Assembly (NCBI GenBank): GCA_958407085.1
Contig: CATYHY010000075.1
Coordinates: 1 to 6,814 of the forward strand
Direction: 5' to 3'
Source of the DNA: an uncultured Collinsella sp.
GTDB taxonomy: Bacteria > Actinomycetota > Coriobacteriia > Coriobacteriales > Coriobacteriaceae
Length of the DNA: 6,814 nt
The first letter of the stretch is position 1, and every line of letters begins with the position of its first letter. The notes beneath the pieces were generated by a model, which saw only the letters and a program-made list of their open reading frames with translations, searched no databases and was not told the origin of the DNA. Both the position numbers and the translations under genes were made by a program. Positions 1-5,871 of this stretch are shown piece by piece.

Positions 1-27
1 CCTACCGGGAGTAGCCCCGACGGTTGA
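1..27 (+). CDS. Possible 3' end of an upstream gene (last 8 codons)
   Basis: Reading from base 1 in frame 1 gives eight codons (PTGSSPDG) and then TGA at 25-27, 39 nt before the ECF ATPase start. This spacing suits the preceding gene of an operon, and in ECF modules that position is often taken by the substrate-binding S component. That is context only: eight residues identify nothing. Frame 2 is also open through this stretch, so the frame choice is uncertain. Confidence 0.3.
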   Translation, partial: PTGSSPDG

Positions 28-66
28 CAAAACTATAGGAACACCCAATGACTATGAAAGGTATCC

Positions 67-1818
67 ATGGAAACGATCATCAACGTCGACGATGTCTCGT
101 TCTCCTATGGCACGCAGACCGAGCAGGCGCTCAGCCACATCTCGCTCAGCGTGAACAAGGGAGATTTCATCGGCATCATCGGGCCCTCAGGCGCCGGCAA
201 GTCTACGCTTGCCGCCTGCCTGTCGGGTGCCGTGCCCCACCACTACACCGGCACGTTCTTTGGGTCCGTCATGGTTGACGGCCACGACACCTGCGAGGTC
301 TCGCTGACCGACGTGTCGCAAATCGTCGGCAGTGTGCTGCAGGATATCGACACGCAGATGGTCGCCTCGGTCGTCGAGGACGAGATGCTCTTTGGCCTCG
401 AGAACTTTGGCGTTCCCCACGACCAGATCGAGCAGCGCGTGAGCGAAACGCTCGAGACCGTCGGCATCAGCGACCTGCGCGCCCGCGAGATCGCCACCCT
501 CTCGGGCGGACAGAAGCAAAAGGTAGCCATCGCCGCCATCCTCGCCATGCGTCCGCGCGTCTTGGTTCTCGACGAGCCCACCGCGGCACTCGACCCCGCC
601 AGCTCCACGTTGGTTTTCGAGACGCTGCGTGAGGCAAACCGCGCACTTGGAATCACCATCGTCGTCGTTGAGCAAAAGGTCGCCCTGCTCTCAGAGTACT
701 GCAACCGCGTGCTCGTGCTCAACCATGGCGAAATCGCGCTGCAGGGCGAGCCACACGAGGTCTTCGCGCATACCGACGAGCTCCGTGCCATCGGCGTCGA
801 CTGCCCTCGCGTCACGCGTATCTTCAATAGCCTCCAAACCGATGGCCTGGTAAGCGGCACCCCTTGCTTGGATGTCGATGAGGCCGAGCGCCTGATTTCG
901 GACATCGTCGACCCCGTACACGCGGTCATCGAAGCCCAGGCGCCCGCCGGTTCCCCGCATGCACCGTCGTTGCGCCCTCATGCCAAGGACGCCGAGCCCG
1001 TACTCACCTTCGACCATGTTGAGTTTGCCTATCCCAATGGCGGCGCCGCCGTCCACGACCTCAACCTGACCCTCTATCCCGGCGAGCTCGTGGGCATCGT
1101 CGGCCAGAACGGTGCCGGCAAGACCACGCTCACCAAGCTGCTCACAGGCCTGCTTAAGCCCGCCTCGGGCAGCGTGCGCGTCACGGGACTGGATACCGCA
1201 GCCGTTCCCACGAGCCGCATCGCTCGCGAGGTCGCGACCCTCTTCCAAAACCCCGACCGCCAGATCTGCAAGGACACCGTGCTCAACGAGGTCGCCTTTG
1301 GCCTGGAGCTTGCCGGCATCGACCGTGCCGAGGCTCTGCGTCGCGCCCAGCTCGTCATCGACCGCTTTGGCTTGCCGGCCGACGAGGCGCCCTTCTCGCT
1401 CTCGCGCGGTCAGCGACAAATGGTGGCGCTTGCCTCCGTCGTAGTGGTTGAGCCCAAGATCGTCGTGCTCGACGAGCCCACGAGCGGCCTTGATTACCGC
1501 GAGTGCATGACCGTCATGGAAACGGTGCGCACCATGGCCGAGCGCGGTTGCGCCGTCATCATGGTCTGCCACGATATGGAAGTCGTCTCGGATTTTGCCG
1601 AGCGCATTGTGGTAATGGCCGACGGTCGCATCCTCGACCGCGGCCGCACGCACGAGCTATTCTCGAACATCGATCTCATGCGGCGTGCCTACGTGGAGCC
1701 TCCCCAGGTTATTGAACTCTCGCGCCGTCTGGCATCTTCCGTCTCGCCCGCTTTTGCGCAGGTGAGCGAGGTCACCGATGTCGTTCGAATTACCAAGGAG
1801 ATGATCCACCGTGGTTAA
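67..1818 (+). CDS. Fused double ATPase of an ECF (energy-coupling factor) transporter, EcfA-EcfA' type
   Basis: This 583-aa protein carries two ABC ATPase domains in one chain and would power vitamin or metal uptake at the inner face of the membrane together with EcfT and an S component. Domain 1 (about 4-235) has Walker A GPSGAGKST at 39-47, Q-loop Gln92, signature LSGGQKQ at 145-151, Walker B VLVLDE ending at Glu170 and D-loop AALD at 173-176. Its switch position reads VVVEQK, with Gln203 where His is usual. A linker (about 255-310) leads to domain 2 (about 311-540), with Walker A GQNGAGKTT at 346-354, Gln394, an unusual signature LSRGQRQ at 445-451, Walker B ending at Glu470 and His502. 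Fused ATPases of this length are known in YkoD-like ECF systems (thiamine precursors), but the substrate cannot be read from the ATPase. The start is fixed by an AAAGG ribosome site at 57-61 and in-frame stops at 25, 49 and 55. The end overlaps ecfT by 8 nt, so the two are probably translationally coupled. Confidence 0.95.
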   Translation: METIINVDDVSFSYGTQTEQALSHISLSVNKGDFIGIIGPSGAGKSTLAACLSGAVPHHYTGTFFGSVMVDGHDTCEVSLTDVSQIVGSVLQDIDTQMVASVVEDEMLFGLENFGVPHDQIEQRVSETLETVGISDLRAREIATLSGGQKQKVAIAAILAMRPRVLVLDEPTAALDPASSTLVFETLREANRALGITIVVVEQKVALLSEYCNRVLVLNHGEIALQGEPHEVFAHTDELRAIGVDCPRVTRIFNSLQTDGLVSGTPCLDVDEAERLISDIVDPVHAVIEAQAPAGSPHAPSLRPHAKDAEPVLTFDHVEFAYPNGGAAVHDLNLTLYPGELVGIVGQNGAGKTTLTKLLTGLLKPASGSVRVTGLDTAAVPTSRIAREVATLFQNPDRQICKDTVLNEVAFGLELAGIDRAEALRRAQLVIDRFGLPADEAPFSLSRGQRQMVALASVVVVEPKIVVLDEPTSGLDYRECMTVMETVRTMAERGCAVIMVCHDMEVVSDFAERIVVMADGRILDRGRTHELFSNIDLMRRAYVEPPQVIELSRRLASSVSPAFAQVSEVTDVVRITKEMIHRG

Positions 1819-2557
1819 CGTCATCGACTACATGCCGGGCGATACGCTGCTGCATCACCTGAACCCCGTCGTCAAACTGGGCCTCGCCGCCGCCATCATC
1901 GTCGGCATCTTCTTGTCCGACTCCTACGTGGCGCTGCTAGGCTTTTTGGCACTCACCCTTGCGCTGGGTGCCTATGCCGGCGTCGTCAACCGTCTGTTCT
2001 CGCTGCTCAAGTTGCTGATTCCGCTCGCGCTTATCATGCTGGTGCTCCAGCTGGCCTTTATGCGCGATGGCAACGTGGTGTGGGGCTTTATCACCGACAC
2101 GGGCCTCATCACAGGATCAAAGGCCTGCCTGCGCCTGCTGGGTGTGGCGCTACCACTCATCCTCATGCTCATGGTGACCAAGCTCAACGACCTTGCCAAC
2201 GCCTGCGTCGAGGTGCTGCACGTACCGTATCGCTATGCCTTCACCTTTACCACGGCGCTGCGCTTTGTGCCGGTGTTTGGTCAGGAGATGAACGCCATCA
2301 TGGAGGCGCAGACCGCACGCGGCGTCGAGTACGACACCAAGAACCCCATCAAGAAGCTTAAGCTCATGCTGCCACTGTGCGTGCCGCTGCTCATCTCGAG
2401 CGTGGGCAAGACCGATGCCACAGCCTTGGCGGCAGAACAGCGCGGCTTCTATCTGCGTACGCGCGCCAGCTCGTACAAGCGCTACCCCATCAAGGGCCTG
2501 GACATCGCCGCGCTCATCGTCAGCATCGCCCTCATCGCCATCGGCTTCCTGTTCTAG
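1811..2557 (+). CDS. ecfT: ECF transporter transmembrane coupling protein EcfT
   Basis: This 248-aa integral membrane protein is the T component that couples ATP hydrolysis by the EcfA domains to movement of the S component. Five hydrophobic segments are visible (about 21-36, 39-57, 65-83, 108-123 and 229-247), plus a polar, helical cytoplasmic part between segments 4 and 5. Near the N-terminus, HHLNPVVKL (15-23) matches the conserved 'H-x-L-(D/N)-P-x-x-K' entry of the CbiQ/EcfT family. The two short coupling motifs that dock on the ATPases are present: canonical ARG at 169-171 and a variant QRG at 210-212. The start is a GTG at 1811, with AAGGAG at 1795-1800 (10-nt spacing) inside the end of the ATPase gene. 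The next in-frame ATG (1832) would remove residues before the conserved entry motif and has no better ribosome site. Length and position directly after the ATPase are typical. The family call is firm; the substrate is unknown. Confidence 0.93.
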   Translation: MVNVIDYMPGDTLLHHLNPVVKLGLAAAIIVGIFLSDSYVALLGFLALTLALGAYAGVVNRLFSLLKLLIPLALIMLVLQLAFMRDGNVVWGFITDTGLITGSKACLRLLGVALPLILMLMVTKLNDLANACVEVLHVPYRYAFTFTTALRFVPVFGQEMNAIMEAQTARGVEYDTKNPIKKLKLMLPLCVPLLISSVGKTDATALAAEQRGFYLRTRASSYKRYPIKGLDIAALIVSIALIAIGFLF

Positions 2558-2586
2558 TTCACCACCGACAGCAACCGTCCAACGCA

Positions 2587-2623
2587 AAAGGCCTCGGCTC
2601 GCACCAAACGAGCCGAGGCCTTT
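2587..2623. terminator. Rho-independent terminator, probably bidirectional, after ecfT
   Basis: A perfect 15-bp inverted repeat (arms 2587-2601 and 2609-2623, left arm AAAGGCCTCGGCTCG) encloses the 7-nt loop CACCAAA. It lies 29 nt after the ecfT stop. On the + strand the stem ends in TTT followed by ACTGTTT; on the - strand it is followed by a T-rich TTTTGCGTT. It therefore separates the convergent ECF and racemase units and could stop transcription from both sides. The U-tract is short and interrupted, but the stem is very stable. Confidence 0.88.
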
Positions 2624-2646
2624 ACTGTTTCACCAGATAAAACCTA

Positions 2647-2671
2647 CCAAAATAAACCTGTCCCTTTTTGG
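2647..2671. repeat. Possible dispersed intergenic element in the convergent gap
   Basis: Between the terminator and the racemase stop lies an AT-rich stretch whose - strand contains AAAAAGGGACAGG followed by TTTATTTTGG. Its ends form a 6-bp inverted repeat: CCAAAA at 2647-2652 and TTTTGG at 2666-2671, with a 13-nt loop. The composition differs from the GC-rich genes on both sides. The GGGACAGG core next to T-rich sequence reminds me of short intergenic repeats in bacterial genomes, but a single copy in this window cannot prove repetition. Alternatively it is a weak hairpin at the 3' end of the racemase transcript. Confidence 0.25.
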
Positions 2672-2682
2672 CGGGTCGGAAG

Positions 2683-3429
2683 CTAGAGGCGGTAGGGGAC
2701 GCCGCTGCGGATGATGGATTCGCGCACCAGGACATCCATGGCGTCGAGGGTGATCTCGGGCATCTCTCGGTACTTTTGCAGCACCGATAGCTCGGTGCAG
2801 GCCAGAATGACGCGGTCGCAGCCGCTACGGGCGAACTCCCACATCACGCGGTCGAACTTATCCATATCGGGCTCACGTCCGGCCTTCACATCATCGTAGA
2901 TAAGCGACATCACATCGTTCTGACGTTTCTCGCTGGGATAGACGACCTCAACACCCGCAGCCTTACATTCGCGGCCGTAGACACCCGCGCCCACGGTTCC
3001 GTCGGTGCCCATGATGCCAATCTTGTGCACCGGCTCGGCCGGCATACTCAGGTTGGGGTCGAACTCGCACTCCCCCATCACCGCACCGGCCAGAGCATAG
3101 CGCACCGACTCACGCGGCATGTGGATAATCGGCACCTTCGTAAACGACTGGATCTGGTCGTAGAAGTAGTGCGACGTGTTGCAGGGAATGGCAATGTGCG
3201 CACAGCCCAGCGACTCGAGTGCCTGGGCACACTCTTTCATGGTCGCCAGCAGCTTGGCATGCTCGCCGGTCTTAATGGCCAACGTGCGGTCGGGCATGGT
3301 CGACTTGGAGAGCACCACCATGTCGATATGTTCCTGATCGCAGGCAGCAGCCGTATGACGCACCACCTGGTCGTAGTAATACGACGTGGCCTCGGCGCCC
3401 ATGCCGCCGATAACTCCCAGCTTTTCCAT
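2683..3429 (-). CDS. Aspartate/glutamate racemase family protein
   Basis: The 248-aa product belongs to the PLP-independent Asp/Glu racemase superfamily, cytosolic enzymes that use two cysteines to invert the alpha carbon of an amino acid. The N-terminus carries the family opening KLGVIGGMG (3-11). The first catalytic cysteine sits in IPCNTSH (Cys83) and the second in ACTELS (Cys211, followed by the usual Thr-Glu). GTDGT at 141-145 with Tyr151 matches the family's domain-2 start. Both cysteines are present, so an active racemase is expected. Asp is the most likely substrate given the neighbouring ligase, but Glu or a broader range cannot be excluded. The ATG at 3429 is chosen because AAGGAGG lies 5 nt upstream (3435-3441) and it starts exactly at the conserved fold. 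A longer reading to 3513 adds 28 non-conserved residues without a ribosome site. It is the downstream gene of the ATP-grasp unit, with an 84-nt spacer. Confidence 0.9.
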   Translation of the reverse strand: MEKLGVIGGMGAEATSYYYDQVVRHTAAACDQEHIDMVVLSKSTMPDRTLAIKTGEHAKLLATMKECAQALESLGCAHIAIPCNTSHYFYDQIQSFTKVPIIHMPRESVRYALAGAVMGECEFDPNLSMPAEPVHKIGIMGTDGTVGAGVYGRECKAAGVEVVYPSEKRQNDVMSLIYDDVKAGREPDMDKFDRVMWEFARSGCDRVILACTELSVLQKYREMPEITLDAMDVLVRESIIRSGVPYRL

Positions 3430-3434
3430 CGCCG

Positions 3435-3471
3435 CCTCCTTGGTGACGCCCACGCAATTGCGCGTATCATA
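3435..3471 (-). promoter_or_regulatory. Racemase ribosome site and possible weak internal promoter
   Basis: On the - strand, AAGGAGG (3441-3435) is a near-perfect Shine-Dalgarno sequence that fixes the racemase start at 3429. Upstream, TATGAT (3471-3466) resembles a -10 box, but no good -35 hexamer is found 16-18 bp further up. A 10-bp palindrome CGCAATTGCG (3453-3462) lies between them. The ribosome site is secure; the promoter is speculative. Confidence 0.35.
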
Positions 3472-3474
3472 CCC

Positions 3475-3504
3475 GCGCCCGCCCGATGCATACCGGACGG
3501 GCGC
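3475..3504. other. GC-rich hairpin in the ligase-racemase spacer
   Basis: Arms 3475-3485 and 3494-3504 pair over 11 positions with a single C/A mismatch (3482/3497), around the 8-nt loop ATGCATAC. No T-tract follows on either strand, so it is not a classical terminator. In the - strand transcript it would sit just after the ligase stop and before the racemase ribosome site. There it could stabilise the upstream mRNA, cause partial termination or mark a processing point. The pairing is visible; any function is inferred. Confidence 0.5.
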
Positions 3505-3513
3505 CGCGCTCAT

Positions 3514-4770
3514 CTACTTGTAATACGTCTTGAACAGCTTAAAGTGGCGCAGCTTGGTGTGCCACATGCGCAGCCAGCGGTTAAAGACAAAGTCGCCCTT
3601 CATAAACGAAGGGTCGGCGCCCTTGCCTTCCTTGTCCAGGCGATGCACCTTAGCGCGCAGCTCGGGATCCTTGACGTACTTGTCGACGACGCCCATGGGG
3701 ACGACCATCCACAGGGCCTCGTCCTGAGCCGTCACAAACTCCGGCTCAAACGGACGGTTGAACACATACTCGTCCACCACATACTTGGCAACGTTAAAGC
3801 CGCTGTTGGTAACGTAGTAGTTGCTGCGGCCCTGGCGCGTGTTGAAATCGAAGAACTTAAACGAGCCGTCGCGCTCGTCGTACTTAACGTCAAAGTTGGA
3901 ATAGCCCACAAAGTGAAGGTCCTCGAGCAACTTGCGCACGCCGCCCATGAGCTCGTCGTTGGGCTCGGTAATGATACAGGCATGGTTGCCGACACCGTGG
4001 GGCTGATGCTCCTCGAGCAGCACATGGCCCAGGCACATCATGCGCACCTTGCCGTTGCGGTCGGAATAGCTGGTGAGCACGCGCATGTACTCGTCGTTGC
4101 CGGGCACGCGATCCTGCAAGATCAGGTCGTCGGTGTAGCCGCTGGCATACGAATCGCGAATGACCTGTTCCAGCTCGGCGCGGTCGGCAATCTCATAGGC
4201 CTTCTTCTGGCCCTCGAACTCATGCTGCCACCACATGATGCCGTCAGAAGGCTTCAGAATCATCGGGTAAGGAAAATCGATCTGGTCGAGCACTTCGGCA
4301 GGCGCCTCACCCTGGGCATTAAGCATCGCCTTGGTAAAGGTAAACGTGTGCGGATAGGGCACGCCATGCTTCTCGCACAGCTCGTAGAAGATCTCCTTCT
4401 TCTGGCACTGCTCGAGCATGCTGTAGGGCGCGTAGGGAGCGACGATGTTATCCGCCAGCTCATGAGCATCTTTGGCTTGAGCCACGAGAGCGACATAGTT
4501 GTCGCCACAACCCACAAGGACAATCGTCTTGTCGGCATGCGCTTGGGCAATGCCGTTGACGGTTTTGAGCATCACGGGCATGGTGTCGATATCCACGTTG
4601 GGCGTGTAGTCGATAATCTGGCTGCGGTACGCGGGACCCGTCTGATACTTGCCAAAGACCAGACTCTTGACCTGGTACTCCTCGTAGAAGGCGCGCGCCA
4701 CCGAATAGGCGTTGATGTCGCCACCAAGCAGCACGGGAATGAACTCGCGCTCTGTAAATTGCAATGCCAT
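3514..4770 (-). CDS. ATP-grasp carboxylate-amine ligase, D-aspartate ligase (Asl)-like
   Basis: This cytosolic 418-aa ATP-grasp protein has the family's landmarks. Lys173 in ILKPSDG (171-177) lies in the ATP-binding region, LILQDRVPGNDEYMRV (216-231) forms the central strand and acidic loop with Glu227, and FFDFNTRQGR (306-315) carries Asp308 and Asn310 as probable Mg ligands plus Arg312. The N-terminal part FIPVLLGGDINAYSVAR (10-26), as well as the length, resembles from memory the D-aspartate ligases typified by Aslfm of Enterococcus faecium. Those enzymes activate the beta-carboxylate of D-Asp and attach it to the side-chain amine of the peptidoglycan stem-peptide diamino acid. A racemase gene next door supports a D-amino-acid substrate. 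The start is fixed by AGGAAG (4776-4781) 5 nt upstream of ATG. It is the first gene of the - strand unit. ATP-grasp membership is firm; the D-Asp assignment is an inference, and another amino-acid ligase is possible. Confidence 0.85.
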   Translation of the reverse strand: MALQFTEREFIPVLLGGDINAYSVARAFYEEYQVKSLVFGKYQTGPAYRSQIIDYTPNVDIDTMPVMLKTVNGIAQAHADKTIVLVGCGDNYVALVAQAKDAHELADNIVAPYAPYSMLEQCQKKEIFYELCEKHGVPYPHTFTFTKAMLNAQGEAPAEVLDQIDFPYPMILKPSDGIMWWQHEFEGQKKAYEIADRAELEQVIRDSYASGYTDDLILQDRVPGNDEYMRVLTSYSDRNGKVRMMCLGHVLLEEHQPHGVGNHACIITEPNDELMGGVRKLLEDLHFVGYSNFDVKYDERDGSFKFFDFNTRQGRSNYYVTNSGFNVAKYVVDEYVFNRPFEPEFVTAQDEALWMVVPMGVVDKYVKDPELRAKVHRLDKEGKGADPSFMKGDFVFNRWLRMWHTKLRHFKLFKTYYK

Positions 4771-4826
4771 GGAAACTTCCTATCATGAACTGCCCACACA
4801 ACGGGCGGTCTTTGCGCAACTGATTT

Positions 4827-4856
4827 ATTCTAGCGTGCCAAGCCGCCGGCGCCCAA
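4827..4856 (-). promoter_or_regulatory. Candidate promoter for the ligase-racemase unit
   Basis: On the - strand, TAGAAT at 4832-4827 (4 or 5 of 6 to a -10 box) is preceded at 18 bp by TTGGGC (4856-4851), a weak -35. Transcription would start near 4820, leaving a leader of about 50 nt before the ligase ATG. The 8-bp palindrome TTGCGCAA (4812-4819) lies at the expected start site and could be an operator. This is the best match in the region but is not strong. Confidence 0.35.
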
Positions 4857-4891
4857 AGCTCCACCGTATCTATGGCAATCGACGTAATCGT

Positions 4892-4915
4892 CCAGCACGA
4901 AGGCCAGCACGAAGA
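4892..4915. repeat. Two tandem 12-bp repeats in the divergent intergenic region
   Basis: CCAGCACGAAGG (4892-4903) is followed directly by CCAGCACGAAGA (4904-4915), identical at 11 of 12 positions. It lies between the divergent ligase and MOSC genes, upstream of both. It could be a small slippage duplication or a pair of regulator half-sites. Confidence 0.6.
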
Positions 4916-4930
4916 CGGCGCTCACCGTTG

Positions 4931-4964
4931 TATGACAATGGGCAATGAACCTACCATTGTTGTA
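4931..4964. promoter_or_regulatory. Imperfect inverted repeat upstream of the MOSC gene, possible operator
   Basis: Arms 4931-4941 (TATGACAATGG) and 4954-4964 (CCATTGTTGTA) match as inverted repeats at 9 of 11 positions, including 7 consecutive inner pairs, around a 12-nt spacer. A possible -10 box TAGGAT (4963-4968) overlaps the right arm, but no convincing -35 precedes it. The geometry would suit a dimeric regulator acting on the MOSC gene about 40 bp downstream; this is inference. Confidence 0.35.
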
Positions 4965-5004
4965 GGATTCAGCGTATTGACATCCTCAAACGAAAGGCGC
5001 ACAC

Positions 5005-5637
5005 GTGCCCCAAGACCATCCGACCGATAATCCCATCCTCAATGCCGCGAAGCGCGAGCTGGCGGAACGTGCGAAAGCGACCGCTCCCCTGTGCATGGCA
5101 AACGACGCCTACAACGGACCCGCCCGCATCGTCTCGATCAACACGTCGGCGCACAAGGGCACGCGCAAGTCGCCCGTCGCCGATGGACACGACACCGTTA
5201 TAGAGCAATTTGGCCTCGCCACCGATGCGCACGCCGGGCATTGGCACCGCCAGGTCTCTTTTTTAGCCGCGGAGTCCATCCAGACGGCGCAGGCACGCGG
5301 GCTCGACGTACACGAGGGTGACTTTGGGGAGAACTTCACAACCCGGGGCATCAACCTGCTCTCGCTCCCCTTGGGCACGCAGCTCAAGCTTGGCAGCGAG
5401 GTGCTTGTCGAAATCAGCCAAATCGGCAAGGCCTGCCACACACGCTGCGCCATCTACTATCTCGCCGGCGACTGCATCTTTCCCCACGAGGGCGTTTTCG
5501 GCGTGGTACTAAAGGGCGGAGAGGTCTACGCCGGCGACGATATCCAGGTAATCAAACTCGGCGACGGCACCTGTTCGTTCACCCCCGCCGAGGCCCTCGA
5601 AGAGATTGAGCGGGCTCGCCAGAAGGGCACGCTGTAG
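5005..5637 (+). CDS. MOSC domain-containing protein
   Basis: The 210-aa cytosolic protein contains one MOSC (molybdenum cofactor sulfurase C-terminal) domain from about 38 to 185. Proteins with this fold handle molybdenum cofactor or related sulfur transfer. Visible family blocks in order are RIVSINTSAHKGTRKSPV (41-58), GLATDAHAGHWHRQVSFL (70-87), GDFGENFTTRGINL (105-118), and GKACHTRC (141-148) with the conserved Cys144 expected to be functional, followed by GDCIFPHEGVFGVVLKGG (155-172). This arrangement resembles small stand-alone MOSC proteins found near MogA/MoaB-type genes, but no Moco genes are in the window, so the role is open. The first ~37 residues are a charged, poorly conserved extension. 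GTG at 5005 is chosen because AAAGG (4993-4997) lies 7 nt upstream; the in-frame ATG at 5095 would start just before the domain but has no ribosome site. It is divergent from the ligase unit and appears monocistronic. Confidence 0.88.
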   Translation: MPQDHPTDNPILNAAKRELAERAKATAPLCMANDAYNGPARIVSINTSAHKGTRKSPVADGHDTVIEQFGLATDAHAGHWHRQVSFLAAESIQTAQARGLDVHEGDFGENFTTRGINLLSLPLGTQLKLGSEVLVEISQIGKACHTRCAIYYLAGDCIFPHEGVFGVVLKGGEVYAGDDIQVIKLGDGTCSFTPAEALEEIERARQKGTL

Positions 5638-5871
5638 TTATAAAACCCCACGTTGAGATGGCTTTTACAGCCCAAAACTCCTCTCAAACAGGGCTCTGTA
5701 ACGTTAAAGTTGAACTCTATGGTTTCTCAACAATTCATCATAACTGCAGGTCAAAGCCAAAGCCTCAAGTTCAACTTGACCCTTTGGGACCTTTAAGGTT
5801 CAAGTTGAGGTCGAAAGCAGTAGTAGAATACCGTTCGAACCATAACCTACGATTGATTGCAGAGGGACTGG
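5638..5871. other. AT-richer intergenic region with regulatory-looking repeats
   Basis: These 234 bases hold no credible gene and are visibly poorer in GC than their neighbours. No clear terminator follows the MOSC stop; the only hairpin is ACAGCCC (5667-5673) with GGGCTCTGT (5691-5699), which has a 2-nt bulge and no T-tract. A possible -10 box TAGAAT occurs at 5824-5829 for the hydrolase gene, with a poor -35 around 5801-5806. Three related pseudo-palindromes (5705-5814) are listed separately. Confidence 0.5.
5705..5814. repeat. Three copies of a 15-bp pseudo-palindrome (TCAAGTTGAACTTGA)
   Basis: Copy B (5765-5779, read on the - strand) matches the motif exactly and is a 7+1+7 palindrome. 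Copy A (5705-5719, + strand) and copy C (5800-5814, + strand) each match 12 of 15 positions. Centres are 60 bp (A-B) and 35 bp (B-C) apart. B and C also pair with each other: 5771-5784 with 5795-5808, 13 of 14 positions complementary around a 10-nt loop. Copy C overlaps the -35 region expected for TAGAAT at 5824, which suggests a transcription-factor site controlling the hydrolase gene. Confidence 0.55.

Noticed and set aside
48..278. A + strand reading from ATG 48 just upstream of the ATPase start
   Set aside because: It is out of frame with the ATPase, has an Arg/His-rich product with no similarity to any family, and no ribosome site at proper distance.
243..929. A 228-codon open frame on the - strand within the first ATPase domain
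   Set aside because: Ser/Arg/Thr-rich shadow translation opposite highly conserved ABC motifs.
691..1653. A 320-codon open frame on the - strand inside the ECF ATPase gene
   Set aside because: It is antisense to a gene with complete Walker, signature and switch motifs in both domains, and its own product shows no domain or ribosome site.
3430..3513. Racemase start extended upstream to ATG 3513, directly after the ligase stop
   Set aside because: The extra 28 residues are not family-like, there is no suitable ribosome site for that ATG, and AAGGAGG sits perfectly before ATG 3429.
3025..4788. A 587-codon open frame on the + strand, antisense to both the ligase and the racemase
   Set aside because: It covers almost exactly the two well-supported - strand genes. 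It starts at a GTG without a ribosome site, and its product is an unpatterned mix of His, Leu, Val, Ala, Gly and Arg with no recognisable motif. Long antisense frames are expected in GC-rich coding DNA.
4977..4982. A consensus -35 hexamer TTGACA upstream of the MOSC gene
   Set aside because: A -10 box at 16-18 bp would overlap the GTG start, and the bases there (GCACACG) do not resemble one. It would only work with a start at 5095, which has no ribosome site.
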